From Porphyromonadaceae bacterium UBA3318 (GTDB lineage Bacteria; Bacteroidota; Bacteroidia; Bacteroidales; Muribaculaceae), in contig DESI01000009.1 of NCBI GenBank assembly GCA_002361235.1, positions 1 through 23,634 on the forward strand: a stretch of DNA of 23,634 nt, given 5' to 3'. Made by a program: the position numbers and the translations under genes. Positions within the stretch are counted from its first letter, which is position 1. Every line of letters starts with the position of its first letter. The notes under the pieces were generated by a model, which saw only the letters and a list, made by a program, of their open reading frames with translations, was not told the DNA's origin and made no database searches. This document shows, piece after piece, positions 8,523 through 16,225 of this stretch.

Positions 8523-8671
8523 GAAAACTGATTAAAGGGGCCGCTGCGCTGACGGCGGCCCTTATGCTTCTGGCCCTCCCCTCGTGCAAAGGGAGAACTA
8601 TGGAGAACATGACCCCCACCGGCGACACCGTGGAAGTGGTGCCCGACACCATTCCCGCCGATTCCATCTGA
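8519..8671 (+). CDS. Small lipoprotein, 50 residues
   Basis: This short gene starts in the stop codon of the FKBP lipoprotein (ATGA at 8519-8522) and ends 20 nt before the next start. Residues 1-22 make a typical signal peptide (MRKLIKG, an Ala/Leu core, LALPSC) with lipobox Cys23. The mature part is only about 28 residues, acidic and Thr/Pro/Asp-rich (GDTVEVVPDTIPADSI), with no Cys or aromatic residues after the lipid anchor. The position, overlap and intact lipobox argue that it is a real gene. Function unknown. Confidence 0.75.
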   Translation: MRKLIKGAAALTAALMLLALPSCKGRTMENMTPTGDTVEVVPDTIPADSI

Positions 8672-8691
8672 ACCGTCGATTCCTACCGATT

Positions 8692-9609
8692 ATGCCTGTA
8701 TCCTTATCGAGACAATCATTGTCGCGGACATTGCGACACCTCTCACTCGCGGCCGTGGCGGTGCTGACGGCGGCCGCCACCGTATCGTGCAGCCCCGACC
8801 GGGGCAAGAGCCTGAATGAAATGGGCCAAATATCGCTGGCCGATTCCTTGCTGTATTACACCGGCCAGCTCAAGGCATACGAGTATCTGCGCGAGGCCAT
8901 GAACGACACCGCCCTGCGTTCCACCGAAGCCCGTATCCGCTTTCTGAAGGGAGTGCGCCACGGTTATGACGACATGCAGGGCAACGACACGGCCTACAAC
9001 CTGGGCATCCGTTACGGCGTACGCTTGGCCGTGAGGGGCAAACATTTCGAGAACGAATTCGGATTCACCTTCGACAAGGACGTCCTGTTCCGGTCCATGG
9101 CATACGCCCTGCTGCAGGAAGAGGATATAGACGAACTTGCAGTGCAGGACAAACTGTACGACGTGCTGCACAAGCTGCAGGCACAGCAGGCCGGCTCGGT
9201 ACACCGCCAGGCCCACCGGGCAATCAGGGCCGAGGCCGCGATACTCGGCATGAAGCGTCTGGAGGACGGCCTGTACTACAAGGAACTTACCCCCGGCACC
9301 GGCCCGAAGGCCACCCCCGGCACCGTGCTGTCGCTGCAGGTGAACTATTCGCGTCCCGACGGCGAGAGCCTCGGCATGTCCTCGCCACAGGAAGTAACAG
9401 TAGGCAACCGCGAGACCGCTCCCGTGCTCAACGAAATATACTGCCGGATGCGGCAGGGCGAACACGCCCGGTTCCTCACCCCGGTATTCCGTCTGTACGG
9501 CAACCGCTGCGAATTCATGGGACTCAAACCCTCGGATCCGGTTCTGATCGATATCCTGATATTCAGGATCTCAACCGGAACTGACTCCGACATAAATGCA
9601 GATGTATGA
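8692..9609 (+). CDS. FKBP-like lipoprotein with degenerate isomerase domain
   Basis: The frame is open from 8584, but the ATG at 8692 (305 residues) gives a proper signal peptide ending AAATVSC, a lipobox. An upstream start would run through the small lipoprotein gene. The middle (about 45-185) resembles the helical FKBP_N domain. The C-terminal part (about 195-295) aligns with an FKBP fold: GLYYKELTPGTGPKATPGTVLSLQVNYSRPDGESL, then LNEIYCRMRQGEHARFLTP and VLIDILIFRI. Nearly all catalytic residues are missing: no VHYTG, FDSS, GW or AYG motif. It is probably a non-catalytic periplasmic chaperone-like protein. Its TGA overlaps the ksgA ATG at 9606-9609. Confidence 0.8.
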   Translation: MPVSLSRQSLSRTLRHLSLAAVAVLTAAATVSCSPDRGKSLNEMGQISLADSLLYYTGQLKAYEYLREAMNDTALRSTEARIRFLKGVRHGYDDMQGNDTAYNLGIRYGVRLAVRGKHFENEFGFTFDKDVLFRSMAYALLQEEDIDELAVQDKLYDVLHKLQAQQAGSVHRQAHRAIRAEAAILGMKRLEDGLYYKELTPGTGPKATPGTVLSLQVNYSRPDGESLGMSSPQEVTVGNRETAPVLNEIYCRMRQGEHARFLTPVFRLYGNRCEFMGLKPSDPVLIDILIFRISTGTDSDINADV

Positions 9610-10424
9610 AAAACGTTCGCGCCAAAAAGTCATTAGGACAGCATTTCCTGAACGACGAGCACATCGCCTCGCGCATAGCCGACACCATTTCGGCCCCGGA
9701 ACTGCCTGAACACGCCCGCCCGTGGAGCGACCTCCCCATCCTTGAGATCGGACCCGGCATGGGCATCCTGACCAAATACCTGATGGACACCGGGCGCCCG
9801 CTGGAATGCGTGGAGCTGGATTCCGAAAGCGTCGGATTCCTGCACAACCTGTACCCCGGCCTGAACGTGGTGGAGGCCGACTTCCTGAAGATGGACCTCG
9901 ACACCGTGTTTCCCGGCCGGGACATGGCGCTGATAGGCAATTTCCCGTACAACATCTCGAGCCAGATATTTTTCCGCGTTCTGGAGCACCGCGACCGCAT
10001 ACCGGTTGCCGCCGGCATGCTTCAGAAGGAAGTGGCCGAGCGCATCTGCGCCGCGCCGGGCAACCGCGACCGCGGCATACTCTCCGTGCTGCTGCAGGCC
10101 TGGTACGACTGCGAATACCTGTTCACCGTCGAGCCCTTCGTGTTCACTCCCCCGCCCAAGGTGCGCAGCGGCGTGCTGAGGCTGACGCGCAACGACCGCA
10201 CCGACCTCGGCTGCGACCCCGCCGACTTCAAGAAGGTGGTGAAGCAAGCCTTCTCCATGCGACGCAAGACCCTGCGCAACTCGCTGGCCCCCCTCCTCGC
10301 CGCCGTCCCTGCCGACATTGCCGCCGACACCCTCGCGCCCATCGAACCCCTCCTGACCGAACGCCCCGAGCGCCTCTCGGTCGACCAGTTCGTCCTCCTC
10401 ACCAACCTCCTGATCCAAAAGTAG
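9606..10424 (+). CDS. rsmA: 16S rRNA dimethyladenosine transferase
   Basis: RsmA (KsgA), 272 residues, dimethylates two adjacent adenines in the 3'-terminal hairpin of 16S rRNA late in 30S assembly, using SAM. Visible motifs are KKSLGQHFLNDEHI at the N-terminus, motif I EIGPGMGILT, the acidic VELDSESV, the catalytic NFPYNISSQ, and the C-terminal helical domain with KQAFSMRRKTLRNSL. Length is normal. The start lies in an ATGA overlap with the FKBP-like gene, and the gene ends the operon. About 50 bp downstream is an intrinsic terminator that also forms the left boundary repeat of the AT-rich island. Confidence 0.96.
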   Translation: MKNVRAKKSLGQHFLNDEHIASRIADTISAPELPEHARPWSDLPILEIGPGMGILTKYLMDTGRPLECVELDSESVGFLHNLYPGLNVVEADFLKMDLDTVFPGRDMALIGNFPYNISSQIFFRVLEHRDRIPVAAGMLQKEVAERICAAPGNRDRGILSVLLQAWYDCEYLFTVEPFVFTPPPKVRSGVLRLTRNDRTDLGCDPADFKKVVKQAFSMRRKTLRNSLAPLLAAVPADIAADTLAPIEPLLTERPERLSVDQFVLLTNLLIQK

Positions 10425-10456
10425 ACTCATTCAACAGTTGAGTAGAATTCAAAACC

Positions 10457-10508
10457 GAATTCTTAACTGAAGTTAAAAAAGAGGCAGTGACTGCCTCTTT
10501 TTTGCATT
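10457..10508 (+). repeat. Left copy of 52-bp imperfect direct repeat
   Basis: This stretch begins GAATTC and ends TTTTTTGCATT. It matches 18099-18150 at 46 of 52 positions with no gaps. It includes the whole ksgA terminator. The two copies bracket the AT-rich defence block, so they may be the target duplication or attachment sites of that insert, or two copies of a dispersed terminator element. Confidence 0.7.
10475..10503 (+). terminator. Intrinsic terminator after ksgA
   Basis: Six A residues, GAGGCAG, loop TGA, CTGCCTC and six T residues form a perfect 7-bp GC-rich stem extendable to 13 bp by the A/T tracts. The symmetry means it can work in both directions. Confidence 0.9.
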
Positions 10509-10551
10509 TACAGCCCTTACATCACATAATTTTAGGATTGCATACCGTTAA

Positions 10552-10575
10552 TTTCGCGAAAATTAGTTAACTTTG
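10552..10575 (+). promoter_or_regulatory. Promoter and palindrome of the restriction-modification operon
   Basis: TAACTTTG at 10568-10575 matches the Bacteroidetes -7 consensus TAnnTTTG exactly, predicting a start near 10582. The 10-bp palindrome TTTCGCGAAA at 10552-10561 lies where a repressor or methylation-sensitive site could sit, between the -7 and -33 positions. No good TTTG is seen at -33. Confidence 0.5.
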
Positions 10576-10581
10576 CAGTAT

Positions 10582-10730
10582 AAGCATCGTATGCGAAATG
10601 ACCAAGAATATCACAACAACATAACGGCGAAAGCCGTAAACAAAAAAATTATGAACCCCAACGTAGTAGCTTAAAGGAGGCTTTGGTCGGCCTCGCATAG
10701 CTACGCTGGAGTTTTTCTCTACTCTGTTCA
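10582..10730 (+). ncRNA. Structured leader RNA, possible attenuator
   Basis: From the predicted start, the leader can form a small hairpin ACGGC-GAAA-GCCGT (10624-10637, GNRA loop). It can then form a long hairpin in which CCCCAACGTAG (10656-10666) pairs with CTACGCTGGAG (10701-10711) at 9 of 11 positions and GAGGC (10677-10681) pairs with GCCTC (10690-10694). Five T residues follow directly (10712-10716), so it looks like an intrinsic terminator 15 nt before the methyltransferase ATG. A 27-codon ORF (10591-10674) ends inside the left half of this hairpin. Either translational attenuation or a small standalone RNA would fit; both are inference. Confidence 0.45.
10591..10674 (+). CDS. Possible 27-residue leader peptide
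   Basis: The ORF starts at ATG 10591, about 9 nt after the predicted transcription start, and stops at TAA 10672-10674. The peptide is polar, rich in Asn and Lys (begins MRNDQEYHNN, ends MNPNVVA). Its last six codons form the ascending arm of the terminator-like hairpin, so a ribosome finishing it would block that hairpin. No family recognised; it may not be translated. Confidence 0.35.
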   Translation: MRNDQEYHNNITAKAVNKKIMNPNVVA

Positions 10731-12485
10731 ATGAATAGAATTGATATGATACAAACAGTTGGACGCGAGTTCTTGATTTCTAACATCGAGAACAATGAGT
10801 TCAGCTATCAACAAGTCTTGGAGCGATCACTAAGTGGGCACTACAAACTTGATATTCGTTTCTATGATGAAGCATCGGAAACGGCTGTCTTAATTGAGAC
10901 AAAACGTCGTTTTACCTCCGCTGATAAAGATCAACTTTTTGCTTATGTTGCATTAGAACAGGAACTGAACCCAGATACTAATATTGTTGCAATATTGGCG
11001 AACACAGAGAATGATTTAATAAAAGTCTGGCAATTCGCAAGCACTGAGGCCAATGGCATTGAACTTTCAGATACTCGACTTAAAAGTTTTGAGGAATATA
11101 AGTTTTATTTCGTTTCTCAAAATGTTAATGACAGGACAGCCGTCTTAGAAAACACTTCAAAACTAAACAAACTTCTTCATGATAACGGTATTCCGGAGAA
11201 ATTGAGAAGCCAATTTGTGGGTACCTGTCTCTTAGCTTTAAAAGAGAAACTTAAATTCAAGGGACTCTCCACTGCTCAAATCAATACTGGTATCAATGAG
11301 ATTTTAGCTTCAATGCTACATAACAGCCTTGACAGGGCGACAAAATTATCACTTCTAAAAACTAAAATATTAGAAAGTCAAAGTGTCTCTTCAATACGAG
11401 CGGAAGAGTATCATAAAATACTACTTTTCATTAAGAAGAATATTTTACCTTATATCAATGATTACACTTCAGAAGGTCACGATATCCTGAGCTATTTTTT
11501 TACCACATTCAATAAATACGTAGCAAGGGAAGATAAAAATCAAGCATTTACACCGAATCATATTGCGCATTTTATGTGCAAAGTTGCGCGTCTCCATCGT
11601 AATACGCGTGTACTTGATCCAACTTGTGGTTCGGGGACATTTCTAGTACAAGCGATGTCCCAAATTCTAAAAGAATGTGAGACTGCAAGCGAGAAAAAGC
11701 ATGTAAAGGAGAATCAAATATATGGCATCGAATTTGACGAAAATGTATATGGATTAGCAACCACCAATATGTTAATTCATGGCGACGGCAATTCTAACAT
11801 TCAGGCAGGATCTTGTTTCGATAAGAAGCAATGGATTGAATCATCTGACATAAATTTAGTCTTGATGAATCCTCCATATAATGCTTCCAAAAATCAAGTA
11901 CCCACCCCTTATGCTCGTCTATTCGGTTCTAAATCTACCGACCCTACAAAAGGCTTAGGCTTTGTGCAATATATAGCTGACGCTGTAAATCATGGGAAAT
12001 TGTTGACATTACTCCCAATGGCTTGTGCACTTACATCCAGTTCTATCATTACTGATTGCAAAGAGAAAATGCTTCAGAAGCACACCTTAGATGCCGTTTT
12101 TTCTTTACCCCCTGATATGTTCTATCCTGGGGCAAGTGCTGTGGCTATATGTATGGTGTTTAATTTGGGACAGCCGCATCCCTCTAATTTTGAAACGTTC
12201 TTCGGATATTATCGTGTAGATGGGTTTGAAAAAAGAAAAGGTGTTGGCCGTGTTGATATAAATGAGGTTTGGGACAGCATTGAGTCTGAGTGGTTATCAT
12301 TATATCGACACCGCTTAGAAATGCCGGGCAAAAGTGTGAATAAAATAGTTTCAGCTACCGATGAATGGTGCGCAGAAGCATATATGGAAACCGATTACTC
12401 TACACTAAGCAAAAAAGATTTTGTTGAAACAATGCAATCTTTTGCTGCATATCTAACTCAGAATGAAAATGTCCGTGTTAACTAA
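10731..12485 (+). CDS. BcgI-like fused nuclease and N6-adenine methyltransferase
   Basis: The 584-residue protein has an N-terminal PD-(D/E)XK-type nuclease domain with Asp41 and Glu56-x-Lys58 (KLDIRFY, then VLIETKRRF). A helical linker follows, then an N6-adenine methyltransferase domain with motif I DPTCGSGTFL (about 294) and motif IV NPPYN (about 380). This RM-in-one-chain layout, followed by a separate specificity subunit, is that of Type IIB enzymes such as BcgI, which cut on both sides of a bipartite site and methylate adenine. It has no helicase motor, so it is not a classical HsdM/HsdR pair. It is AT-rich compared with ksgA and rfbB, suggesting transfer. It overlaps the next gene by 23 nt. 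Confidence 0.88.
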   Translation: MNRIDMIQTVGREFLISNIENNEFSYQQVLERSLSGHYKLDIRFYDEASETAVLIETKRRFTSADKDQLFAYVALEQELNPDTNIVAILANTENDLIKVWQFASTEANGIELSDTRLKSFEEYKFYFVSQNVNDRTAVLENTSKLNKLLHDNGIPEKLRSQFVGTCLLALKEKLKFKGLSTAQINTGINEILASMLHNSLDRATKLSLLKTKILESQSVSSIRAEEYHKILLFIKKNILPYINDYTSEGHDILSYFFTTFNKYVAREDKNQAFTPNHIAHFMCKVARLHRNTRVLDPTCGSGTFLVQAMSQILKECETASEKKHVKENQIYGIEFDENVYGLATTNMLIHGDGNSNIQAGSCFDKKQWIESSDINLVLMNPPYNASKNQVPTPYARLFGSKSTDPTKGLGFVQYIADAVNHGKLLTLLPMACALTSSSIITDCKEKMLQKHTLDAVFSLPPDMFYPGASAVAICMVFNLGQPHPSNFETFFGYYRVDGFEKRKGVGRVDINEVWDSIESEWLSLYRHRLEMPGKSVNKIVSATDEWCAEAYMETDYSTLSKKDFVETMQSFAAYLTQNENVRVN

Positions 12486-13509
12486 ACGATTTACCATTTC
12501 TGAGTTATTTCCTATCTTAATGAATGGGAAAGCTAACAATAATATTCTTTCTGATGGCAATGATTGTCCATATGTCGGAGCTAAAAAATCTGATAATGGC
12601 ATTATGCGATATTGTGCATATAATCCAAATCTAATACAACAAGGCAATTGCATATTATTTATATGTAATGGAGCTGGATCTGTAGGCTATACTCTTTATA
12701 TGGATCGGTCTTTTATCTCGACATCAGATGTTGTCGCAGGTTACGCTTCGTTCTTAAATAGAGAAATTGCGATGTACTTAATTACACTTCTTGATTTGGA
12801 ACGCCCTAAATATTCTTATGGAAGAAAGTGGAAAAGATATCTAAGAACAACAACCATACCCTTACCTATAGATGAGAATGGCAATCCTAATTGGAGTTAT
12901 ATCCAAGCTTATGTCTCATCATTAATCCCGATGTTACCTAAAAGGAGCAGGTCTATATGGACTAGAGGAGTGACGACAGATAGTATTGGGTCATCTAATG
13001 TAGCGATAAATACAGATTGCTGGAAATGGTTTGCCCTTAAGGATATTTTTGATATTTCATACGGTAATAGTTTCGAACTAATAAATCTGTCTTCATGTGA
13101 TAAGAACGTAAATAATGCCATAGCATTTGTTTCACGTTCATCTTCAAACAATGGTGTGGATGACTATGTCGAACGGATAATAGATGTCGAACCATTCCAA
13201 GCCGGCGATATAACTGTAGCTTTAGGTGGGTCTGTACTCTCTACATTTATTCAACCGAGGCCTTTTTATACAGCATATCACGTTAAAGTATTAACGGCAA
13301 AAATAGCAATTTCAGTTTTGCAAAAAATTTTTGTTGTGACATTAATCCGACGTGAAGCCTATAGATATAGCTATGGAAGACAAGCAAATACGACTCTAAA
13401 CTCACTTCAAATAAAGCTTCCGGTAAAGAATGAGAAAATTGACTGGGCATGGATTCAGAAATATATGGAATCTATGCCATTTAGCAAACAATTGAACGAG
13501 GGATTTTAA
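12463..13509 (+). CDS. Restriction-modification specificity subunit, two recognition domains
   Basis: The 348-residue protein resembles BcgIB and Type I HsdS specificity proteins. It has two target-recognition halves, each opening with a similar phrase: RFTISELFPILMNG near residue 10 and WFALKDIFDISYGN near 190. Each half ends with a Tyr/Gly/Arg stretch (YSYGRKWKRYLRTTTIPLP and YSYGRQANTTLNSLQIKLP) that precedes an Asn/Asp-Trp helix (NWSYIQAY, DWAWIQKY). It should read the two halves of a split DNA site and direct the fused nuclease-methyltransferase. ATG 12463 overlaps the upstream gene by 23 nt; the second ATG at 12469 is equally possible. Confidence 0.85.
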   Translation: MKMSVLTKRFTISELFPILMNGKANNNILSDGNDCPYVGAKKSDNGIMRYCAYNPNLIQQGNCILFICNGAGSVGYTLYMDRSFISTSDVVAGYASFLNREIAMYLITLLDLERPKYSYGRKWKRYLRTTTIPLPIDENGNPNWSYIQAYVSSLIPMLPKRSRSIWTRGVTTDSIGSSNVAINTDCWKWFALKDIFDISYGNSFELINLSSCDKNVNNAIAFVSRSSSNNGVDDYVERIIDVEPFQAGDITVALGGSVLSTFIQPRPFYTAYHVKVLTAKIAISVLQKIFVVTLIRREAYRYSYGRQANTTLNSLQIKLPVKNEKIDWAWIQKYMESMPFSKQLNEGF

Positions 13510-13522
13510 AGAAAAACCATTA

Positions 13523-15826
13523 ATGAAAGCTATATATTTAGACTTACATATTCACACATCAGAAGATGCCAATAAACCGAATGCATCTTATGATATTGCA
13601 GAGTTAGTCCGCAAGATTAAAGAATATAATGGGAATTCAGATTTTATGATCTCACTTACGGACCACAACATCATTAATAAAGATGCCTATCTAAAAGGAT
13701 TGGCACTGGGAATTAATATGATTTTAGGTGTCGAATTACACATCAAGCATAGAGATGATGTAAAAGCGTACCATTGCCACATGTTCATCAATTGTGATAT
13801 TACAAGCGATAGCATTGATAACATAAATAAAATATTAAATGAACTATATCCAGAAAAGCTTCCCACTAGAACAGATGCTTCAATTCCTGATATACAAGAT
13901 ATTATAAATAGCTTTGATGACTATGACTTTATTCTTTTACCTCATGGCTCTCAAAGGCATGGGGCGTTTAACTATTCAATAGGCAAGGGGAAGCGCTTAG
14001 ACAATGCAATTAACAGATCAATCTATTATAATCAATTTGATGGATTTACTGCCCGAAGTAATGATGGTCTGGAGCAAACGATTGAATATTTCAAGAAACT
14101 TGGTATTGCCGAATTTGTCAATTTGCTTACCTGTTCTGACAACTATTCCCCGAGTGCCTACCCTGCAACGAAAAGCAAAGATACAAATGAGTTTGTGCCA
14201 ACATGGATGTTTGCAGAACCAACATTTGATGGACTTAGATTATCATTGTCTGAGTCATCCAGATTAGTGGTGCAAAAAGAAAAGCCTGATGTTAGGACAG
14301 ATCATATTGGACATATTGTACTCAAGAATGAACATATTGATATTGACGTAACACTATCTGACGGATTAAATGTCGTTATTGGAGGATCATCCTCTGGCAA
14401 AACCTTATTTGTGGATTCAATATATAATGCTATAAATCATTCTTTCGATGGCTCAAAATATATCGATAGATATGGTGTACAGCAGATTTCTGTTGAGAAT
14501 CCGTCAAATATGCGACCTTACTATATTTCTCAAAATTTTATTGCAGAAAATATAAGCGACAATAATGAGAAATCTATTGATGAAATAGAAATCCTTCATA
14601 ACATTTTCCCATCAGACAAGGAGATAAATCAACAGATTACTTCAGCTTTAAATTCGTTGAACACAATAGTTGCGGATATGTTAAACTATGTAGCAACTAT
14701 TGAGTCATGCATTACATCTCTTAATGCCCTACCTCATCCAGGAATGATGGTGATTCATACTGAATTAAAAAGGAATATTTATAACTCCTTTATTCCCAAA
14801 GAAGATGAGATAAAAAATATTGAATATACAACGCCTATTTATGAGGAACATTTAAGAAAAATACAGGAAATAAAGGCATTTCTTGAAAACAATCCTCTGA
14901 CGAATAACCGTAATGCAGAGTTTCAGGCTATTGAGAATGAATTAAATTTTGCATATAAGGCTAGCAATCTATCAGATACAATTTTAAATTGCATGATAGA
15001 TAAAAAGAAAAGTGTCGATATAAGTCTACGAGAAACGCAAGGCATCGATCAAGAGAGAATACAAAACAAGGAACGTTTATTGAAGTTAATCGCTCAATAT
15101 GTTTCTGCTCTGAAAGGCTTTTATAAGTGCAAAAAACAATTGTCAGAGACTAAATATTCCTTTTCAACAAAGGTTGTTGAATCAATGGGGCATAAATTAT
15201 CCATTCACAATAATTTTAAATTTGATGAAACTATACTGATTGATACGTTAAACCAATATTTGAAATTTTCTTTTAAGAGACTAAGCGATGTAATTCCAGA
15301 AAATTTATTCAAGAAATATTTTAAGGAACGTCCCCGTGTTGAGACATATGATGAATTAGGTCGCAAAATACAATCCTATTTATCAGAGGCAAACACCAAA
15401 TCATATCAAATTACAACAAGCCATGGTGTAGATTTTAATTCATTAAGCCCAGGATGGAAAACCGCAATCTTGTTGGATTTAATTTTAGGGTATAAGGATG
15501 ATAATGCCCCAATAATAATTGATCAGCCAGAAGATAATCTTGCTGTCAAATATATCAACTCCGATCTCGTTGATACCATAAAACGTGTAAAAAGTAGGAA
15601 GCAGGTAATTTTGGTGTCACACAACGCTACCATTCCTATGATGGCGGATGCCCAAACAATTGTCTTATGTGAAAATGACGGCGCAAAAATAACTATCCGT
15701 TCTGCCTCTTTAGAGGGAAGTATAGGGGACCAAAAAGTGCTTGACTATATAGCTGACCAAACTGATGGAGGAAAATCATCCATCAAAAAACGTGTGAAGA
15801 AATATAATTTTAAAAAATTCAATTAA
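13523..15826 (+). CDS. PHP phosphoesterase fused to SMC-like ATPase (TrlF-like)
   Basis: The 767-residue protein begins with a PHP metal-dependent phosphoesterase domain: HxH motif LDLHIHTSED (His9, His11), LTDHN, GVELHIKH, LLPHGSQ and LLTCSDNY, all metal-ligand motifs present. An SMC/RecN-like ATPase follows, with Walker A GGSSSGKTL at about 288-296, a long helical coiled-coil insertion (about 365-600), an ABC-signature-like LSPGWKTAILLDL near 640, Walker B PIIIDQPEDNLA near 670 and VILVSHNATIP. PHP-ATPase fusions of this kind occur in defence islands; some databases call them TrlF-like (from memory). It probably cleaves a nucleic acid or nucleotide when its ATPase senses invasion (inference). 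It starts 13 nt after the specificity gene, so it is probably in the same operon. Confidence 0.85.
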   Translation: MKAIYLDLHIHTSEDANKPNASYDIAELVRKIKEYNGNSDFMISLTDHNIINKDAYLKGLALGINMILGVELHIKHRDDVKAYHCHMFINCDITSDSIDNINKILNELYPEKLPTRTDASIPDIQDIINSFDDYDFILLPHGSQRHGAFNYSIGKGKRLDNAINRSIYYNQFDGFTARSNDGLEQTIEYFKKLGIAEFVNLLTCSDNYSPSAYPATKSKDTNEFVPTWMFAEPTFDGLRLSLSESSRLVVQKEKPDVRTDHIGHIVLKNEHIDIDVTLSDGLNVVIGGSSSGKTLFVDSIYNAINHSFDGSKYIDRYGVQQISVENPSNMRPYYISQNFIAENISDNNEKSIDEIEILHNIFPSDKEINQQITSALNSLNTIVADMLNYVATIESCITSLNALPHPGMMVIHTELKRNIYNSFIPKEDEIKNIEYTTPIYEEHLRKIQEIKAFLENNPLTNNRNAEFQAIENELNFAYKASNLSDTILNCMIDKKKSVDISLRETQGIDQERIQNKERLLKLIAQYVSALKGFYKCKKQLSETKYSFSTKVVESMGHKLSIHNNFKFDETILIDTLNQYLKFSFKRLSDVIPENLFKKYFKERPRVETYDELGRKIQSYLSEANTKSYQITTSHGVDFNSLSPGWKTAILLDLILGYKDDNAPIIIDQPEDNLAVKYINSDLVDTIKRVKSRKQVILVSHNATIPMMADAQTIVLCENDGAKITIRSASLEGSIGDQKVLDYIADQTDGGKSSIKKRVKKYNFKKFN

Positions 15827-15835
15827 ACAATATAT

Positions 15836-16084
15836 ATGACTTTAAAGTTTGATCGTACAAAAGATGGAGATATTTCTATTATTGTCTATACCGGAACCAA
15901 TTCGCATTCATTTTCTTATACCGAATTGATAGGAAGCCTTATGGATAACGAAATAATTGAAACTGATTATTCAGCCGAAATAACAGCTGAAGAAAAGGTA
16001 CAGATTGAAAGCTTAATTTCTGAGATTCGGGGCATTGTAACCCCTGACTTAAAAGGAGATGAGCCAAATTTATTTGATGCTTAA
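15836..16084 (+). CDS. Small acidic protein of unknown function
   Basis: The 82-residue protein starts 9 nt after the PHP-ATPase stop, so it is almost certainly in the same operon. No family is recognised. The N-terminal half alternates polar and hydrophobic residues (LKFDRTKDGDISIIVYTG, then SFSYTELIGSLMDN), suggesting beta strands and a helix. The C-terminal half is a charged helix (AEITAEEKVQIESLISEIRGIV) with an acidic end, DLKGDEPNLFDA. It has no signal peptide, transmembrane segment or Cys. It may be a regulatory partner or inhibitor of the upstream ATPase; that is inferred from position and size only. Confidence 0.7.
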   Translation: MTLKFDRTKDGDISIIVYTGTNSHSFSYTELIGSLMDNEIIETDYSAEITAEEKVQIESLISEIRGIVTPDLKGDEPNLFDA

Positions 16085-16126
16085 AATAACCATTGGCTTC
16101 TCTGATCTCTTGTCTATCTTTTGATT

Positions 16127-16207
16127 ATGACTATTGACTATATAAAGGCATTGATTGAAGCGGACGAGTCGAGGACTTTGGTATACTCTGAGTGGGTATT
16201 CCTCAAA
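16127..16207 (+). pseudogene. Possible 5' remnant of an AlbA_2-type gene
   Basis: A 26-codon ORF starts MTIDYIKALIEADESRTL, which resembles the usual N-terminus of AlbA_2/Schlafen-domain proteins (normally continuing EFK). It then runs into unrelated residues and stops. It starts with the same eight bases, ATGACTAT, as the next, longer AlbA_2 gene 99 nt downstream. A near-match to the -7 motif (TATCTTTTG) lies just upstream. This may be a deletion scar where two such genes recombined. Only 18 residues support the match. Confidence 0.4.
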
Positions 16208-16225
16208 TGAATAATATTCTTAGTA

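Noticed and set aside
8584..8691. Upstream extension of the third FKBP-like gene
   Set aside because: It would overlap the small lipoprotein and lacks a signal peptide; the ATG at 8692 gives a proper lipoprotein start.
9633..10430. 265-codon minus-strand ORF over ksgA
   Set aside because: Antisense shadow in GC-rich coding DNA; ksgA on the plus strand is unmistakable.
10731..13509. Classical Type I restriction-modification system
   Set aside because: The methyltransferase carries its own nuclease domain and no HsdR helicase motor is encoded, so a BcgI-like Type II arrangement fits better.
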